A stretch of DNA of 64,000 bases from positions 4,516,501 to 4,580,500 of the forward strand of contig NZ_CP112874.1 in the NCBI RefSeq assembly GCF_029910235.1, given 5' to 3'. The position numbers and the translations under genes were made by a program. Under the pieces are notes generated by a model. That model saw only the letters and a list, made by a program, of their open reading frames with translations. It had not been told where the DNA came from and searched no databases. The stretch comes from Pseudanabaena galeata CCNP1313 (GTDB taxonomy: Bacteria > Cyanobacteriota > Cyanobacteriia > Pseudanabaenales > Pseudanabaenaceae). Of this stretch, positions 8,826 through 16,696 are shown one piece after another. The stretch's first letter is position 1. Each line of letters starts with the position of its first letter.

Positions 8826-9766
8826 GCTACTGAATTCTCAGTCTTCGCGTCAAAATTAGCGATGATTTGGCGATGGACGTTGAAATAGCCCTTTTCGACA
8901 CATTCAAAATGGGAACTTAGTTTTGCATGGGCTGAACCTAATTGATGGAAGGGAATGGAAGCATAGAGATGATGTTCGGCATGGTAGGAGATATTCCAAA
9001 TTAGGAATCGAAAGGGCGCGAAGGTGAGGGTGGTGCGGGTATTAGTGAGCATATTATCGGTATTGGGGCGATCAGTATGCTCGGCTAGGAGCAGAAATCT
9101 TAAAATCGGCTGACCGACTGCGAGAGGGAGCATCCAGTAGGTGATAAACCAAGGATGTTGGAAATATATAGAAATAGCGATCGCCACCGCATAAACCAAT
9201 AGCTGTAAACGGTTAGAGCGAATTACTTCTGCGCGAGAGCCTTCAGGGATAAACGGACAATTTTCTAAGTTGCCGATCGCTGTAAGAAAATGTCTACGGA
9301 ACTTGCCGATCCACCAAGTAATTCCGCTAATTTCGATAATATATTCCTTGAGATTGGTCGGTTTGCGATCGCTTAATTCAGGATCTTTATCCAAGATTTG
9401 GGTATAGCGATGATGCCACTTGTGATAGAGCCGATAGAAGGTACTGTTATAAAAAGAGAGAAGTCCTGCAAACCAACATAGGACATCATTGGCTTGATTA
9501 TTCGTAAACACGGTGCGGTGGGAAGCCTCATGCAATGGCGCAAACATAATCGCAAAGCTAAATCCATAAAGCACTAGGGCTGGTATGGCAATAAACCAGC
9601 GATCGCTAAGGTTGCCCATATTTGCGCCCCAGAGATAGCCACTCCCAGCCATCACTGCTAAATGTCCTAATAGTTGCAAAGCTCCTTTTAAATTTGACTT
9701 GGCATTTAAAACGCTTAATTCCTGAGGAGAAAGAATTTGCGTAGGTTTAATATCGCTTGAAAACAT
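8822..9766 (-). CDS. Membrane fatty acid desaturase family protein
   Basis: 314 residues from the ATG at 9766 (MFSSDIKPTQ). The longer frame to 9871 reads into an inverted-repeat element, so its extra 35 residues are probably false. Three histidine boxes bind the di-iron centre: HEASH (about 79-83), HKWHH (about 115-119) and HAEHH (about 262-266). Hydrophobic segments lie around residues 30-75 and 185-225. It probably inserts a double bond, or hydroxylates, a lipid or carotenoid-type substrate in the membrane; the substrate cannot be read from sequence. First gene of a two-gene operon with the MetX-like hydrolase. Confidence 0.85.
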   Translation of the reverse strand: MFSSDIKPTQILSPQELSVLNAKSNLKGALQLLGHLAVMAGSGYLWGANMGNLSDRWFIAIPALVLYGFSFAIMFAPLHEASHRTVFTNNQANDVLCWFAGLLSFYNSTFYRLYHKWHHRYTQILDKDPELSDRKPTNLKEYIIEISGITWWIGKFRRHFLTAIGNLENCPFIPEGSRAEVIRSNRLQLLVYAVAIAISIYFQHPWFITYWMLPLAVGQPILRFLLLAEHTDRPNTDNMLTNTRTTLTFAPFRFLIWNISYHAEHHLYASIPFHQLGSAHAKLSSHFECVEKGYFNVHRQIIANFDAKTENSVA

Positions 9767-9810
9767 GACTAAAAATTCACTATTTGCTGATGATTTGGTG
9801 CTTGGCTCTA

Positions 9811-9956
9811 TATTAAGTAGGTCAGAAAAAGAACCCTGTAAATGCACAGATCCCCGACTTTTTCTAGGCAAGCAAAGACTATTTGCAAATTCACAAAAAA
9901 AGTCGGGGATCTTAATTTTTACTTTTAAAGTTGTCTTGTGCCTAGCTACTTATTAA
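9811..9956. repeat. Family G inverted-repeat element, copy 1
   Basis: The left end TATTAAGTAGGTCA and right end TGCCTAGCTACTTATTAATA are imperfect inverted repeats matching the ends of the elements at 20526 and 31125. Inside is a second inverted pair built on AGATCCCCGACTTTTT. It lies just upstream of the desaturase start and creates the false N-terminal extension of that ORF. Confidence 0.65.
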
Positions 9957-10077
9957 TAAGTATGTTGTCAAAGCGTTTCCGAATAAGTCAAAGTTAATAC
10001 AAACCCGATCGCCTAAAATCTCTGTTAGCTTAAAGTAAGCCTTGCCCAGTTTTCTACCAGTTTTCCAAATAAATTTT

Positions 10078-10800
10078 ATGCTCCTACATTTATCCACATG
10101 GCAAGAAGTTGAAGCCTACTTGCAGCGATCGCCAGCGGTGATTATTCCTATTGGCTCCACCGAGCAGCATGGTCCCACGGGATTAATTGGCACGGATTTT
10201 ATTTGTGCCGAAGCAATCGCTCGTGCGGTGGGGGAAAATGCTGATGCTTTAGTGACTTCGACGCTGACTCTGGGCATGGCGGAGCATCACACAGGATTTG
10301 CAGGGACGATTAGCCTCAAGCCTTCCACGCTGACCTTAGTAATTCATGATGTGGTGCGATCGCTTGCTAAGCATGGATTTAAACGCTTCTTCTTCTTGAA
10401 TGGGCATGGTGGCAATATCGCTGTTCTTAAAACCGCCTTTACCGAGATTTATAACGAACTGCCCGATGTGCGCTGTCGGCTCGGCAACTGGTGGGCAAGT
10501 GGTGAAATTTATAAACTCGTCAAAGAGCTTTATGGCAATCAGGAAGGCTATCACGCTACGCCTAGCGAAATTGCAGTGACGATGTATCTCTATCCCGATG
10601 CGATCAAAAAGGCGACCCTTAGTGATTCTGTCAATAAAGATAGCCGCATCTATAGCCCCGAAGAATTTCGCAAACGCTACCCCGATGGGCGCATGGGATC
10701 AAATCCTGCCCTCGCCACTGTGGAGCATGGGCAACAACTTTTTGAACTTTCCGTCAAGGAATTAGTCAGTCAGTACAACGATTTTATTGCTGAAATTTAA
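10078..10800 (+). CDS. Creatininase family protein (metal-dependent amidohydrolase)
   Basis: 240 residues from the ATG at 10078 (MLLHLSTWQEV); an upstream ATG at 10042 adds 12 residues without family similarity. Creatininase-fold motifs: IPIGSTEQHGPTG, GTDF, AEHHTGFAGT, LNGHGGN and EGYHATPSEIA, supplying metal ligands (Glu, His, Asp). Members hydrolyse cyclic amides such as creatinine or formamide-type intermediates. The substrate here is unknown; no pathway neighbours point to one. Confidence 0.85.
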   Translation: MLLHLSTWQEVEAYLQRSPAVIIPIGSTEQHGPTGLIGTDFICAEAIARAVGENADALVTSTLTLGMAEHHTGFAGTISLKPSTLTLVIHDVVRSLAKHGFKRFFFLNGHGGNIAVLKTAFTEIYNELPDVRCRLGNWWASGEIYKLVKELYGNQEGYHATPSEIAVTMYLYPDAIKKATLSDSVNKDSRIYSPEEFRKRYPDGRMGSNPALATVEHGQQLFELSVKELVSQYNDFIAEI

Positions 10801-10861
10801 GGTTAAGCAAAATAGCCAGTCTTCGCTCTAAATCAACGATTTTGGCGCAAGATTAAGTCAT

Positions 10862-11491
10862 TTGCAGCAAAGCACAAACTCAACAATCGTTGTATGCTGT
10901 CAGCTTAAACATCAAAAGTACTTGCATTTCTGCATCATGCTTGATCGCGCAACCATAACCGTAGCCATTTCTTTATGCCCTGAAGAGGCTGTTTGTTATT
11001 TAGCGAGGGTATACACGACCCTAGTTATTTTCAATCCGCCTGAATTTCTCAAAACTTCTATTGAAAGTAGAGTCTTGATTCATTCCCTTGGCTATCCTGA
11101 TAATCCTGAATCGGCACATATCTGTCGGCAACTTATGGATGAGTTTGGTTTCGATACTGAGACTTTCCCTGCTTGTGCAATTCAAGGACTAGCGACGATC
11201 GCTTCGATATTTCCATGCGATCGCAATAACTTGGCAGTAGATTTTGAACTGGATCGCCATTTGGACATTGCACCCACGAGCCTCATTGATATTCAATCAA
11301 GGGTACAAGACCAAGGACAAGAAGCGTGGTTAGTACAGCTTAAGGACACTTACTTTTTGCAAGAACCGATTTATGATGTCTTACCACCAAGGGACATCGC
11401 TACAGGAGATGTTTGGCTGCCACAAAACACATCTCATGTAGAAGATTTTCAAAATGCGATCAGTCGAGATATTCTCCGCAGCAAGGTGTAA
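10862..11491 (+). CDS. Conserved-looking protein, possible ASCH/PUA-like fold
   Basis: Up to 209 residues; the start is uncertain and the ATG at 10937 (MLDRATITVA) is more likely than 10862. Not firmly recognised. The order of motifs (TVAISLCPEEA, then RVLIHS, FPACAIQGLATI, EAWLVQLKDTYFLQEPI and a terminal GDVWLP) resembles ASCH-domain proteins, which bind RNA or modified bases. That is pattern reading only. A strong terminator follows at 11495. Confidence 0.6.
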   Translation: MQQSTNSTIVVCCQLKHQKYLHFCIMLDRATITVAISLCPEEAVCYLARVYTTLVIFNPPEFLKTSIESRVLIHSLGYPDNPESAHICRQLMDEFGFDTETFPACAIQGLATIASIFPCDRNNLAVDFELDRHLDIAPTSLIDIQSRVQDQGQEAWLVQLKDTYFLQEPIYDVLPPRDIATGDVWLPQNTSHVEDFQNAISRDILRSKV

Positions 11492-11494
11492 CAC

Positions 11495-11525
11495 AAAAAA
11501 GGCATCGCGAAGCGATGCCTTTTTT
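11495..11525. terminator. Terminator hairpin shared by two convergent genes
   Basis: GGCATCGC-GAA-GCGATGCC stem flanked by A and T runs on both sides, so it can end transcription in both directions between the genes at 10862 and 11528. Confidence 0.8.
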
Positions 11526-11527
11526 GC

Positions 11528-12868
11528 TTAGGGAATGACAAAAGATAGAACTTTGCTACTACCTTCTGTTCGTAGGAAATTGCTGGCAAAAATCAAACGT
11601 TTCTTCTCTGGTTTATCGGCTATAGCGCTCACCACGGGTGGATAGTAAATATGGCTATTCATCAAAGTAGGAGTTCGCCATACTAATTTGCCAGTTTTAT
11701 CGTCAAAGGCGCTGACCCAGCTATTGTTATCAGCAGAACCATAGAAGCCCAAGGTCACATTTTTGATTTCCATATCTTCTATATAAACCCGACCATCTAC
11801 CCAAGTTAAATGTTGAGGCTCCCTATCATATTCACGGGTCACTGTAAATCTACGTAAGAATCGCCCCGTTTCTTTGTCTAAAAATACAAAATTACCACTA
11901 GAGTTGCGTGTAGGTTCCCAGATCAAGATTTCGCGCTCATTTACGGCTTTGACTTTGCCAGTAATGACATACGACCATTTCTCTTTACCAGTTTTGAGGT
12001 CAATCGCGCGGATGCGTCCCGATGGCTGCGTCTTAGTATGTCCAAAGACCGAAGTATAGATCGTATCTCCAAAAACATTAGCTGACCATAAGCCATTAGG
12101 ATTTTGTGGTGCTTCCCAAGTCCAGAGAACTTTACCAGAAGCGACATCCATCACCGTAAATTGTTCGATACGACCTGCGGTTGTGTCGTGAAAGGATGGT
12201 AACAATAGAATTCCATTCTGTACTAATGGGTTGATTGCCTGAATACCAATCAACCCATTAGTTTTAGGAAGCTGATATGACCAAATAGTTTTATCTTTAT
12301 CAATACCAAATACTTTTGTTTGATAGCCTGCGAGACTGGAGCCACTCTCATCAATTGCTATAGAATCACCATATATAGCAATATCCTGATGTATGCCCAT
12401 CAAGCGATCGCGGATACCGCCACGTATATCTTCTGCATATTTAAAAGATGCTTTAGGAGAACCAGTTGCAGGATCAAATCCCAAAACGCCATTGTCATGA
12501 CTAGCATAGATAGTTCCATTCTCTAAAATTAACTGGCGGCTACCAAGAGTCTGATAAGGTGGTAATTTCTGCTGCCATTGCACTTTCCCTGACGCAGTAT
12601 TAATCGCAAATAAAGTAGCCGAATAATCTCTTGGCTCTTCACTATACTTCGGGTTCTCAATTACAAATAAATGCTCGCCAGTCGTAATCAGTTGAGTACT
12701 TGCTTGCAAGTTAGCAGTCCATTCAGGCTGAATTATAACTTCAGGATTATTTGCGTAAGCTACGAAATGCAAGCCCAATAAAAGCAGCAAGGAAATTAGA
12801 AAGTATTTCCCAAAATTGATCAACTTTCGCGAATCTGGCAACTTAAATTTTGAGTTGATGACATGCAT
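11528..12868 (-). CDS. Exported PQQ-like beta-propeller repeat protein
   Basis: 446 residues from the ATG at 12868 (MHVINSKFKL). The longer frame to 12931 reads through a palindromic element. Residues about 20-40 form one hydrophobic helix ending near AYA-N, a signal peptide. The rest holds repeated blade motifs: LFAINTASGKVQWQQ, VLGFDPATGSP, VMDVASGKVLWTW, AIDLKTGKEKWSY and AFDDKTGKLVWRT. This is the pattern of PQQ-dehydrogenase-like or BamB-like propellers. No quinoprotein active-site residues could be confirmed, so a binding or scaffolding role in the periplasm is likelier than catalysis. Confidence 0.8.
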   Translation of the reverse strand: MHVINSKFKLPDSRKLINFGKYFLISLLLLLGLHFVAYANNPEVIIQPEWTANLQASTQLITTGEHLFVIENPKYSEEPRDYSATLFAINTASGKVQWQQKLPPYQTLGSRQLILENGTIYASHDNGVLGFDPATGSPKASFKYAEDIRGGIRDRLMGIHQDIAIYGDSIAIDESGSSLAGYQTKVFGIDKDKTIWSYQLPKTNGLIGIQAINPLVQNGILLLPSFHDTTAGRIEQFTVMDVASGKVLWTWEAPQNPNGLWSANVFGDTIYTSVFGHTKTQPSGRIRAIDLKTGKEKWSYVITGKVKAVNEREILIWEPTRNSSGNFVFLDKETGRFLRRFTVTREYDREPQHLTWVDGRVYIEDMEIKNVTLGFYGSADNNSWVSAFDDKTGKLVWRTPTLMNSHIYYPPVVSAIADKPEKKRLIFASNFLRTEGSSKVLSFVIP

Positions 12869-12891
12869 AATGGTTCTGCAATTTAATGAGG

Positions 12892-12964
12892 GGAACCGAT
12901 TTTTGGTAGCGCGACTGCATTGCGCTATCAAAAATCTGATTCCTTATTTTACGGCTACGCCCTA
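12892..12964. repeat. Family H palindrome, copy 1
   Basis: GGAACCGATTTTTGGTAGC pairs imperfectly with GCTATCAAAAATCTGATTCC. The right flank TTATTTTACGGCTACGCCCT matches the flank of the copy at 30961-31036. A third copy is at 27312-27372. Confidence 0.7.
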
Positions 12965-13163
12965 ATGGCGATCGCTATATTTTTCAAAGGCTTTAAATAT
13001 TATAATTTATAGTTTATTTTTGCTTTAAATTCACAAACAACAGCAATTATTAAAGTTAAATCAAAATCAAATATGCGTATCACTGTTTTGGTAGATTTGA
13101 TCTTGGGAAAGAAGTAATAATAAATACAATTTAATCAATTTTTATAAGGATCGGTTCAGAATT

Positions 13164-14165
13164 ATGAGCAGTAAACCCAAACGAGTTGTTGTGATTGGAG
13201 TTGCAGGAGACTCTGGCTGTGGCAAATCCACATTTTTACGCAGATTAACTGATCTGTTTGGCGAAGAATTTATGACCGTGATTTGTCTAGATGACTATCA
13301 CAGCCTAGATCGCAAGCAACGGAAAGAAACGGGAATTACTGCACTTGATCCGCGTGCGAATAATTTTGACTTGATGTATGAGCAAGTCAAAGCCCTCAAG
13401 GAAGGTAAATCGATCATGAAACCGATTTACAATCACGAGACAGGCTTGCTCGATCCTCCTGAATTAGTTGAGCCTAATAAAGTGATTGTGATTGAAGGCT
13501 TGCATCCAATTTATGACGAGCGTGTGCGGAGTCTCCTTGACTTCAGTATTTACCTCGATCTCAGTGATGAAGTCAAAATTGCTTGGAAGATTCAACGAGA
13601 TATGGCGGAGCGTGGTCATACCCTTGCGGATGTCATGCAGGCGATCGAATCCCGTAGACCCGACTTTGAAGCGTATATTGATCCTCAAAAAGCTCATGCT
13701 GATGTGGTTATCCAAATCTTACCTACGAATCTGATTGCCAATGATACAGAGCGGAAAGTATTGCGGGTGCGCTTAGTTCAACGCAGTGGTGTTGAGGGAA
13801 TTGAGCCAGCTTACTTATTTGATGAAGGTTCAACAATTTCTTGGATTCCCTGCGGTACAAAGCTAACTTGCTCTTATCCCGGAATCAAGCTATTTTCGGG
13901 TCCCGATAGCTGGCTTGGTCAACCCGCAAGCGTCTTGGAGATTGATGGACAATTCGATCGCCTTGAAGAGATGGTTTATATCGAAAATCATCTCAGTTGC
14001 ATCAATACCAAGTTCTACGGTGAATTAACCCAGTTGCTGCTCAAGCATCCTGATTATCCAGGGTCTAACAATGGCACTGGGCTATTGCAAATTATCGTTG
14101 GACTGAAGATGCGGGCAACCTTTGAGCGCCTCATCAAAGAATCAGAACAACTGGTCGCAGCCTAG
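13164..14165 (+). CDS. prk: Phosphoribulokinase
   Basis: 333 residues, the usual cyanobacterial length. It phosphorylates ribulose 5-phosphate to ribulose 1,5-bisphosphate in the Calvin cycle. The P-loop GVAGDSGCGKST (12-23) is followed by CLDDYHS and VIEGLHPIYD. Cys19 and Cys41 correspond to the N-terminal redox pair, and Cys230 and Cys236 (PCGTKLTC) to the C-terminal pair that allows CP12/thioredoxin control in oxygenic phototrophs. It is monocistronic, with a strong hairpin after the stop. Confidence 0.97.
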   Translation: MSSKPKRVVVIGVAGDSGCGKSTFLRRLTDLFGEEFMTVICLDDYHSLDRKQRKETGITALDPRANNFDLMYEQVKALKEGKSIMKPIYNHETGLLDPPELVEPNKVIVIEGLHPIYDERVRSLLDFSIYLDLSDEVKIAWKIQRDMAERGHTLADVMQAIESRRPDFEAYIDPQKAHADVVIQILPTNLIANDTERKVLRVRLVQRSGVEGIEPAYLFDEGSTISWIPCGTKLTCSYPGIKLFSGPDSWLGQPASVLEIDGQFDRLEEMVYIENHLSCINTKFYGELTQLLLKHPDYPGSNNGTGLLQIIVGLKMRATFERLIKESEQLVAA

Positions 14166-14178
14166 ATTATAAATTACC

Positions 14179-14226
14179 AAACCCATTAAGGTTAAGCCCC
14201 TGTGGGGCGCAACCTTAATGGGTTTT
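14179..14226 (+). terminator. prk terminator hairpin
   Basis: AACCCATTAAGGTT pairs with AACCTTAATGGGTT around a GC-rich loop, with a T-run, directly after the prk stop. Its end merges into the family D/A nested elements. Confidence 0.7.
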
Positions 14227-14231
14227 AAAAA

Positions 14232-14344
14232 CACGTGAGTTCGATATAGCCATTTGCGGCGTGCTTTGCACGCCGCAAATGGCGAAAAATGGTAAGAATC
14301 GCTTAGCGATTCTTACCATTTTTCGCTTTTGTCGAACTGACGTT
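14232..14344 (-). mobile_element. Family A miniature inverted-repeat element, copy 1 (reverse orientation)
   Basis: 113 bp with ends CACGTGAGTTCGA and TCGAACTGACGTT and two internal hairpins. It is the reverse complement of the copies at 16566, 30841 and 37757. It is flanked by TAAAAACAC on both sides (14226-14234 and 14344-14352) and splits a family D palindrome that is intact at 37686. Confidence 0.85.
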
Positions 14345-14380
14345 AAAAACACAAAATGGCTACGCCATTTTGTGTTTTGG
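14345..14380. repeat. Family D palindrome, copy 1 (split by a family A element)
   Basis: AAAACACAAAATGGCTACG folds back on CGCCATTTTGTGTTTT. The left part of this element, GGGTTTTAAAAACAC, lies on the other side of the family A insertion at 14232. Related copies are at 34351-34382 and 37694-37726. Confidence 0.75.
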
Positions 14381-14411
14381 TATTGAAGGATTATCAAGGG
14401 AATTAGCACCG

Positions 14412-15674
14412 CTAATTCCCTTGATTTTTGGTTGCCAAAGGACTGCTAAACCAATAGCCTTGATCATCGTGATGTTCAAACAGTAAGAGGCGGCGGCACA
14501 AATTGAGCAATTCGGGCGTAAGCAGGTGATAGCCAATCAAATATTTCTGCAAAGCTTGCCGATCGCCATCATTCATCGTTGATAGCCGCGTGGTGCGATC
14601 GCTTTCTAATACGTGGTTGAGCGTCTCAAGCTGGATGGGCGGATCTTGTAATTGTAAGCAACCTTTTAGTAATGATAGTAAATAGGGGAGATGACCTTGA
14701 CTCACCAGACATAACCGATCCAAAGTATCTAGACAATCAAATTTCTCAATAATTTTCTCCAGTCTTATTTCAGGGGCTATATTAGGAAGCATTCTTGCTA
14801 AAACAATTTGTCGTAGTAGATTGAGAGTTTCATGATTAATCACACCATGGCGATCGCATAGCTGCAAACTTGGCAACACAACTGCGAAATTCCCCTTCAA
14901 AAATTGTTGAAATTTTTGCTGAAACTGCTCATCAGGACAGACGATCGCGAGCAATGGCAAACAGTAGATTGTGTGACATTGAAATTGACGCAAATATTTA
15001 CCACCTTTGCCCAAAATGATCTCTACCTGATCTGTTGATAGCCGATCAAGGTTATCTACCAACAACACTAACCCTTTTTTTCCAGTTTGTTTAAGCTGAT
15101 CAATGGCGACTCCCGTTACTTCTTCGATCGCCACGATTAGCAAATTGGGAAGACGTGTTTCCAAATGATGGTGTAACTGGCGGCGGTTCTGCTCACTATC
15201 TTGCAACGCTTCCAAAATTTTTTGTAAGCGTTGCACATGGGAAGAGCCTACCGATGGAGTCATTTTCATCCATTTTTCGATTTCAGCGATCGCATTGGGT
15301 AAATAAGCTAGGGATAATGAATCTCCTTTGTTTTCTATTTGTTGCAAAATCAGCATCAGCATCACTAGCCAAAGCTCCGTTAAGCCAACATCAGTAATTT
15401 GGAGATATTGGTCAGCCATACAATAAATTACGGTAAAGCCTTGCTGCTCAAGCTCAAATTTTAAACGTAGCAGTTCCGTTGATTTACCACTGCCTAAATT
15501 TCCTGAGAATAATTGATAGGTTGGTTTATTAGGAGATAAAGCGATCGCTCTTCGCATTCGCTTCACCACATCCTCTCCCCTTGCCGATGCTAAATCTATA
15601 TAGTAATGAGATTCTTTTTGGATACAGATATTAAAGCTAGGATTGCAAGCATGGAGAGATTCAAGATTTGACAT
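14412..15674 (-). CDS. P-loop ATPase of the GKSTELLRL family, second copy
   Basis: 420 residues. Walker A is SGNLGSGKST (about 57-66) followed by ELLRLKFEL, and Walker B is LVLLVDNLDRL. CHTIYCLP and LCLVSQGHLPYLLSLLK parallel CHIIYTIP and LCLMSGGHVRNLMLLV in the ATPase at 3498, so the two are homologous though far diverged. Unlike that copy it has no TPR or toxin-antitoxin partner beside it. The gene ends inside a hairpin (AAGGGAATTAGC...). Function unknown; a regulatory NTPase is the best inference. Confidence 0.7.
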   Translation of the reverse strand: MSNLESLHACNPSFNICIQKESHYYIDLASARGEDVVKRMRRAIALSPNKPTYQLFSGNLGSGKSTELLRLKFELEQQGFTVIYCMADQYLQITDVGLTELWLVMLMLILQQIENKGDSLSLAYLPNAIAEIEKWMKMTPSVGSSHVQRLQKILEALQDSEQNRRQLHHHLETRLPNLLIVAIEEVTGVAIDQLKQTGKKGLVLLVDNLDRLSTDQVEIILGKGGKYLRQFQCHTIYCLPLLAIVCPDEQFQQKFQQFLKGNFAVVLPSLQLCDRHGVINHETLNLLRQIVLARMLPNIAPEIRLEKIIEKFDCLDTLDRLCLVSQGHLPYLLSLLKGCLQLQDPPIQLETLNHVLESDRTTRLSTMNDGDRQALQKYLIGYHLLTPELLNLCRRLLLFEHHDDQGYWFSSPLATKNQGN

Positions 15675-15726
15675 AACGCAGAAATAATTGGGTGAATCAC
15701 AATGGGCTTAAGCCTCTTATTTATTT

Positions 15727-15880
15727 AACTGGTGTTACGTGGAAGCTTACAAGACCCTCACCCCTAGCCCCTCTCCCAAAAGGGGAGAGGGGAACAAGAA
15801 ATTATTCTTACTCCCCCTCTCCCTTAATGGGAGAGGGGGCTGGGGGGTGAGGGCTATATTCGTTCTATGTAACATCAGTT
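15727..15880. mobile_element. Family E inverted-repeat element, copy 1
   Basis: Ends AACTGGTGTTACGTGGAA and TTCTATGTAACATCAGTT are inverted repeats shared with 47996-48161. The interior is a long palindrome of CCCCTCTCCC / GGGAGAGGGG type. No coding capacity. Confidence 0.75.
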
Positions 15881-15886
15881 ATTTAA

Positions 15887-15928
15887 GTAAAGTGTTTAGC
15901 TATACTAACCACTTTACTTAAATAAATA
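15887..15928. terminator. Hairpin at the end of the DUF721 gene
   Basis: TAAGTAAAGTG and CACTTTACTTA pair around a short loop, overlapping the DUF721 stop. It could end transcription from the minus strand. Confidence 0.5.
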
Positions 15929-16516
15929 TTCAATCGCACAAACTCGGCACATCTGCCAACGAGATATTTCACCAGTTAAAGCGGGGCGATCGCATCTTGG
16001 ACATTGGGGCATTTGATTTGTTCTTAACTTCATTACATTTTGCCAACGCTGAAAGGCTTCACTGGCTGTTTCAGGTGCTTTAGGAGTCTCTAATTTGATT
16101 TTAAGATTTGGCTTGAGTTGAGGATGTGATGACTCTTTAGCGATCGCTGGTGGTAAATAACTAGGATGATCTTCGGTGACCACTTTGCGCTCTTTTAAGG
16201 TTTGCTGTTGGGTCGCCCATTTTGCAGTTGAGAAATGAATGTCAGCGATCGCTAAATTACCAGAACCAGCAAATAGAGCATTTATTTTCGCCAAAATCCG
16301 TACTCTTTCAAAGGTCAGAGCCTGTGACCAAACCGAACTAGACACAGCCACTTGTAACGCTTTTTGATATACGCCAATTGGGCAAGTTTGTTTAGCTACC
16401 GACTCACCGACAATATCAGCCCATTTTTCGACAATCAGCAAATACTGACAGCGTTGCTGCCAGCTAGTACGCGCCTGAATGTCGTGCAAAATATTTGGTA
16501 ACCCTGTCAAGGACAT
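15914..16516 (-). CDS. DUF721 family protein (DciA-like helicase loader) with C-terminal zinc-finger
   Basis: 200 residues from the ATG at 16516 (MSLTGLPNIL). The frame to 16621 reads through a family A element and is rejected. Residues about 10-95 match the DUF721/DciA pattern: WADIVGESVAKQTCP, then LQVAVSSSVWSQALTFER. DciA loads the replicative helicase DnaB in many bacteria lacking DnaC. The C terminus has CPRC...CRVC, a four-cysteine metal-binding knuckle found in cyanobacterial versions. The middle is proline/lysine-rich and probably disordered. Confidence 0.75.
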   Translation of the reverse strand: MSLTGLPNILHDIQARTSWQQRCQYLLIVEKWADIVGESVAKQTCPIGVYQKALQVAVSSSVWSQALTFERVRILAKINALFAGSGNLAIADIHFSTAKWATQQQTLKERKVVTEDHPSYLPPAIAKESSHPQLKPNLKIKLETPKAPETASEAFQRWQNVMKLRTNQMPQCPRCDRPALTGEISRWQMCRVCAIEYLFK

Positions 16517-16565
16517 GCTCGTAAACCAAACAGAACTTTGCTTAAGATTAGCATTTTTATAAATT

Positions 16566-16678
16566 AACGTCAGTTCGACGAAAGCGAAAAATGTTAAGAA
16601 TTGCTTAGCGATTCTTAACATTTTTCGCCATTTGCGGCGTGCTTTGCACGCCGCAAATGGCTATATCGAACTCACGTT
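16566..16678 (+). mobile_element. Family A miniature inverted-repeat element, copy 2
   Basis: 113 bp from AACGTCAGTTCGA to TCGAACTCACGTT. One internal hairpin is built on AAAAATGTTAAGAATTGC and the other on CCATTTGCGGCGTGC. It sits between the DUF721 gene and the 5'-nucleotidase and creates a false start for the former. Confidence 0.85.
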
Positions 16679-16696
16679 AAAAGAGGATGAGGTTAA

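Noticed and set aside
15739-15921. 60-residue ORF with a TPSPSPKRGEG start
   Set aside because: This is the translated interior of a family E element, a frequent false gene call.
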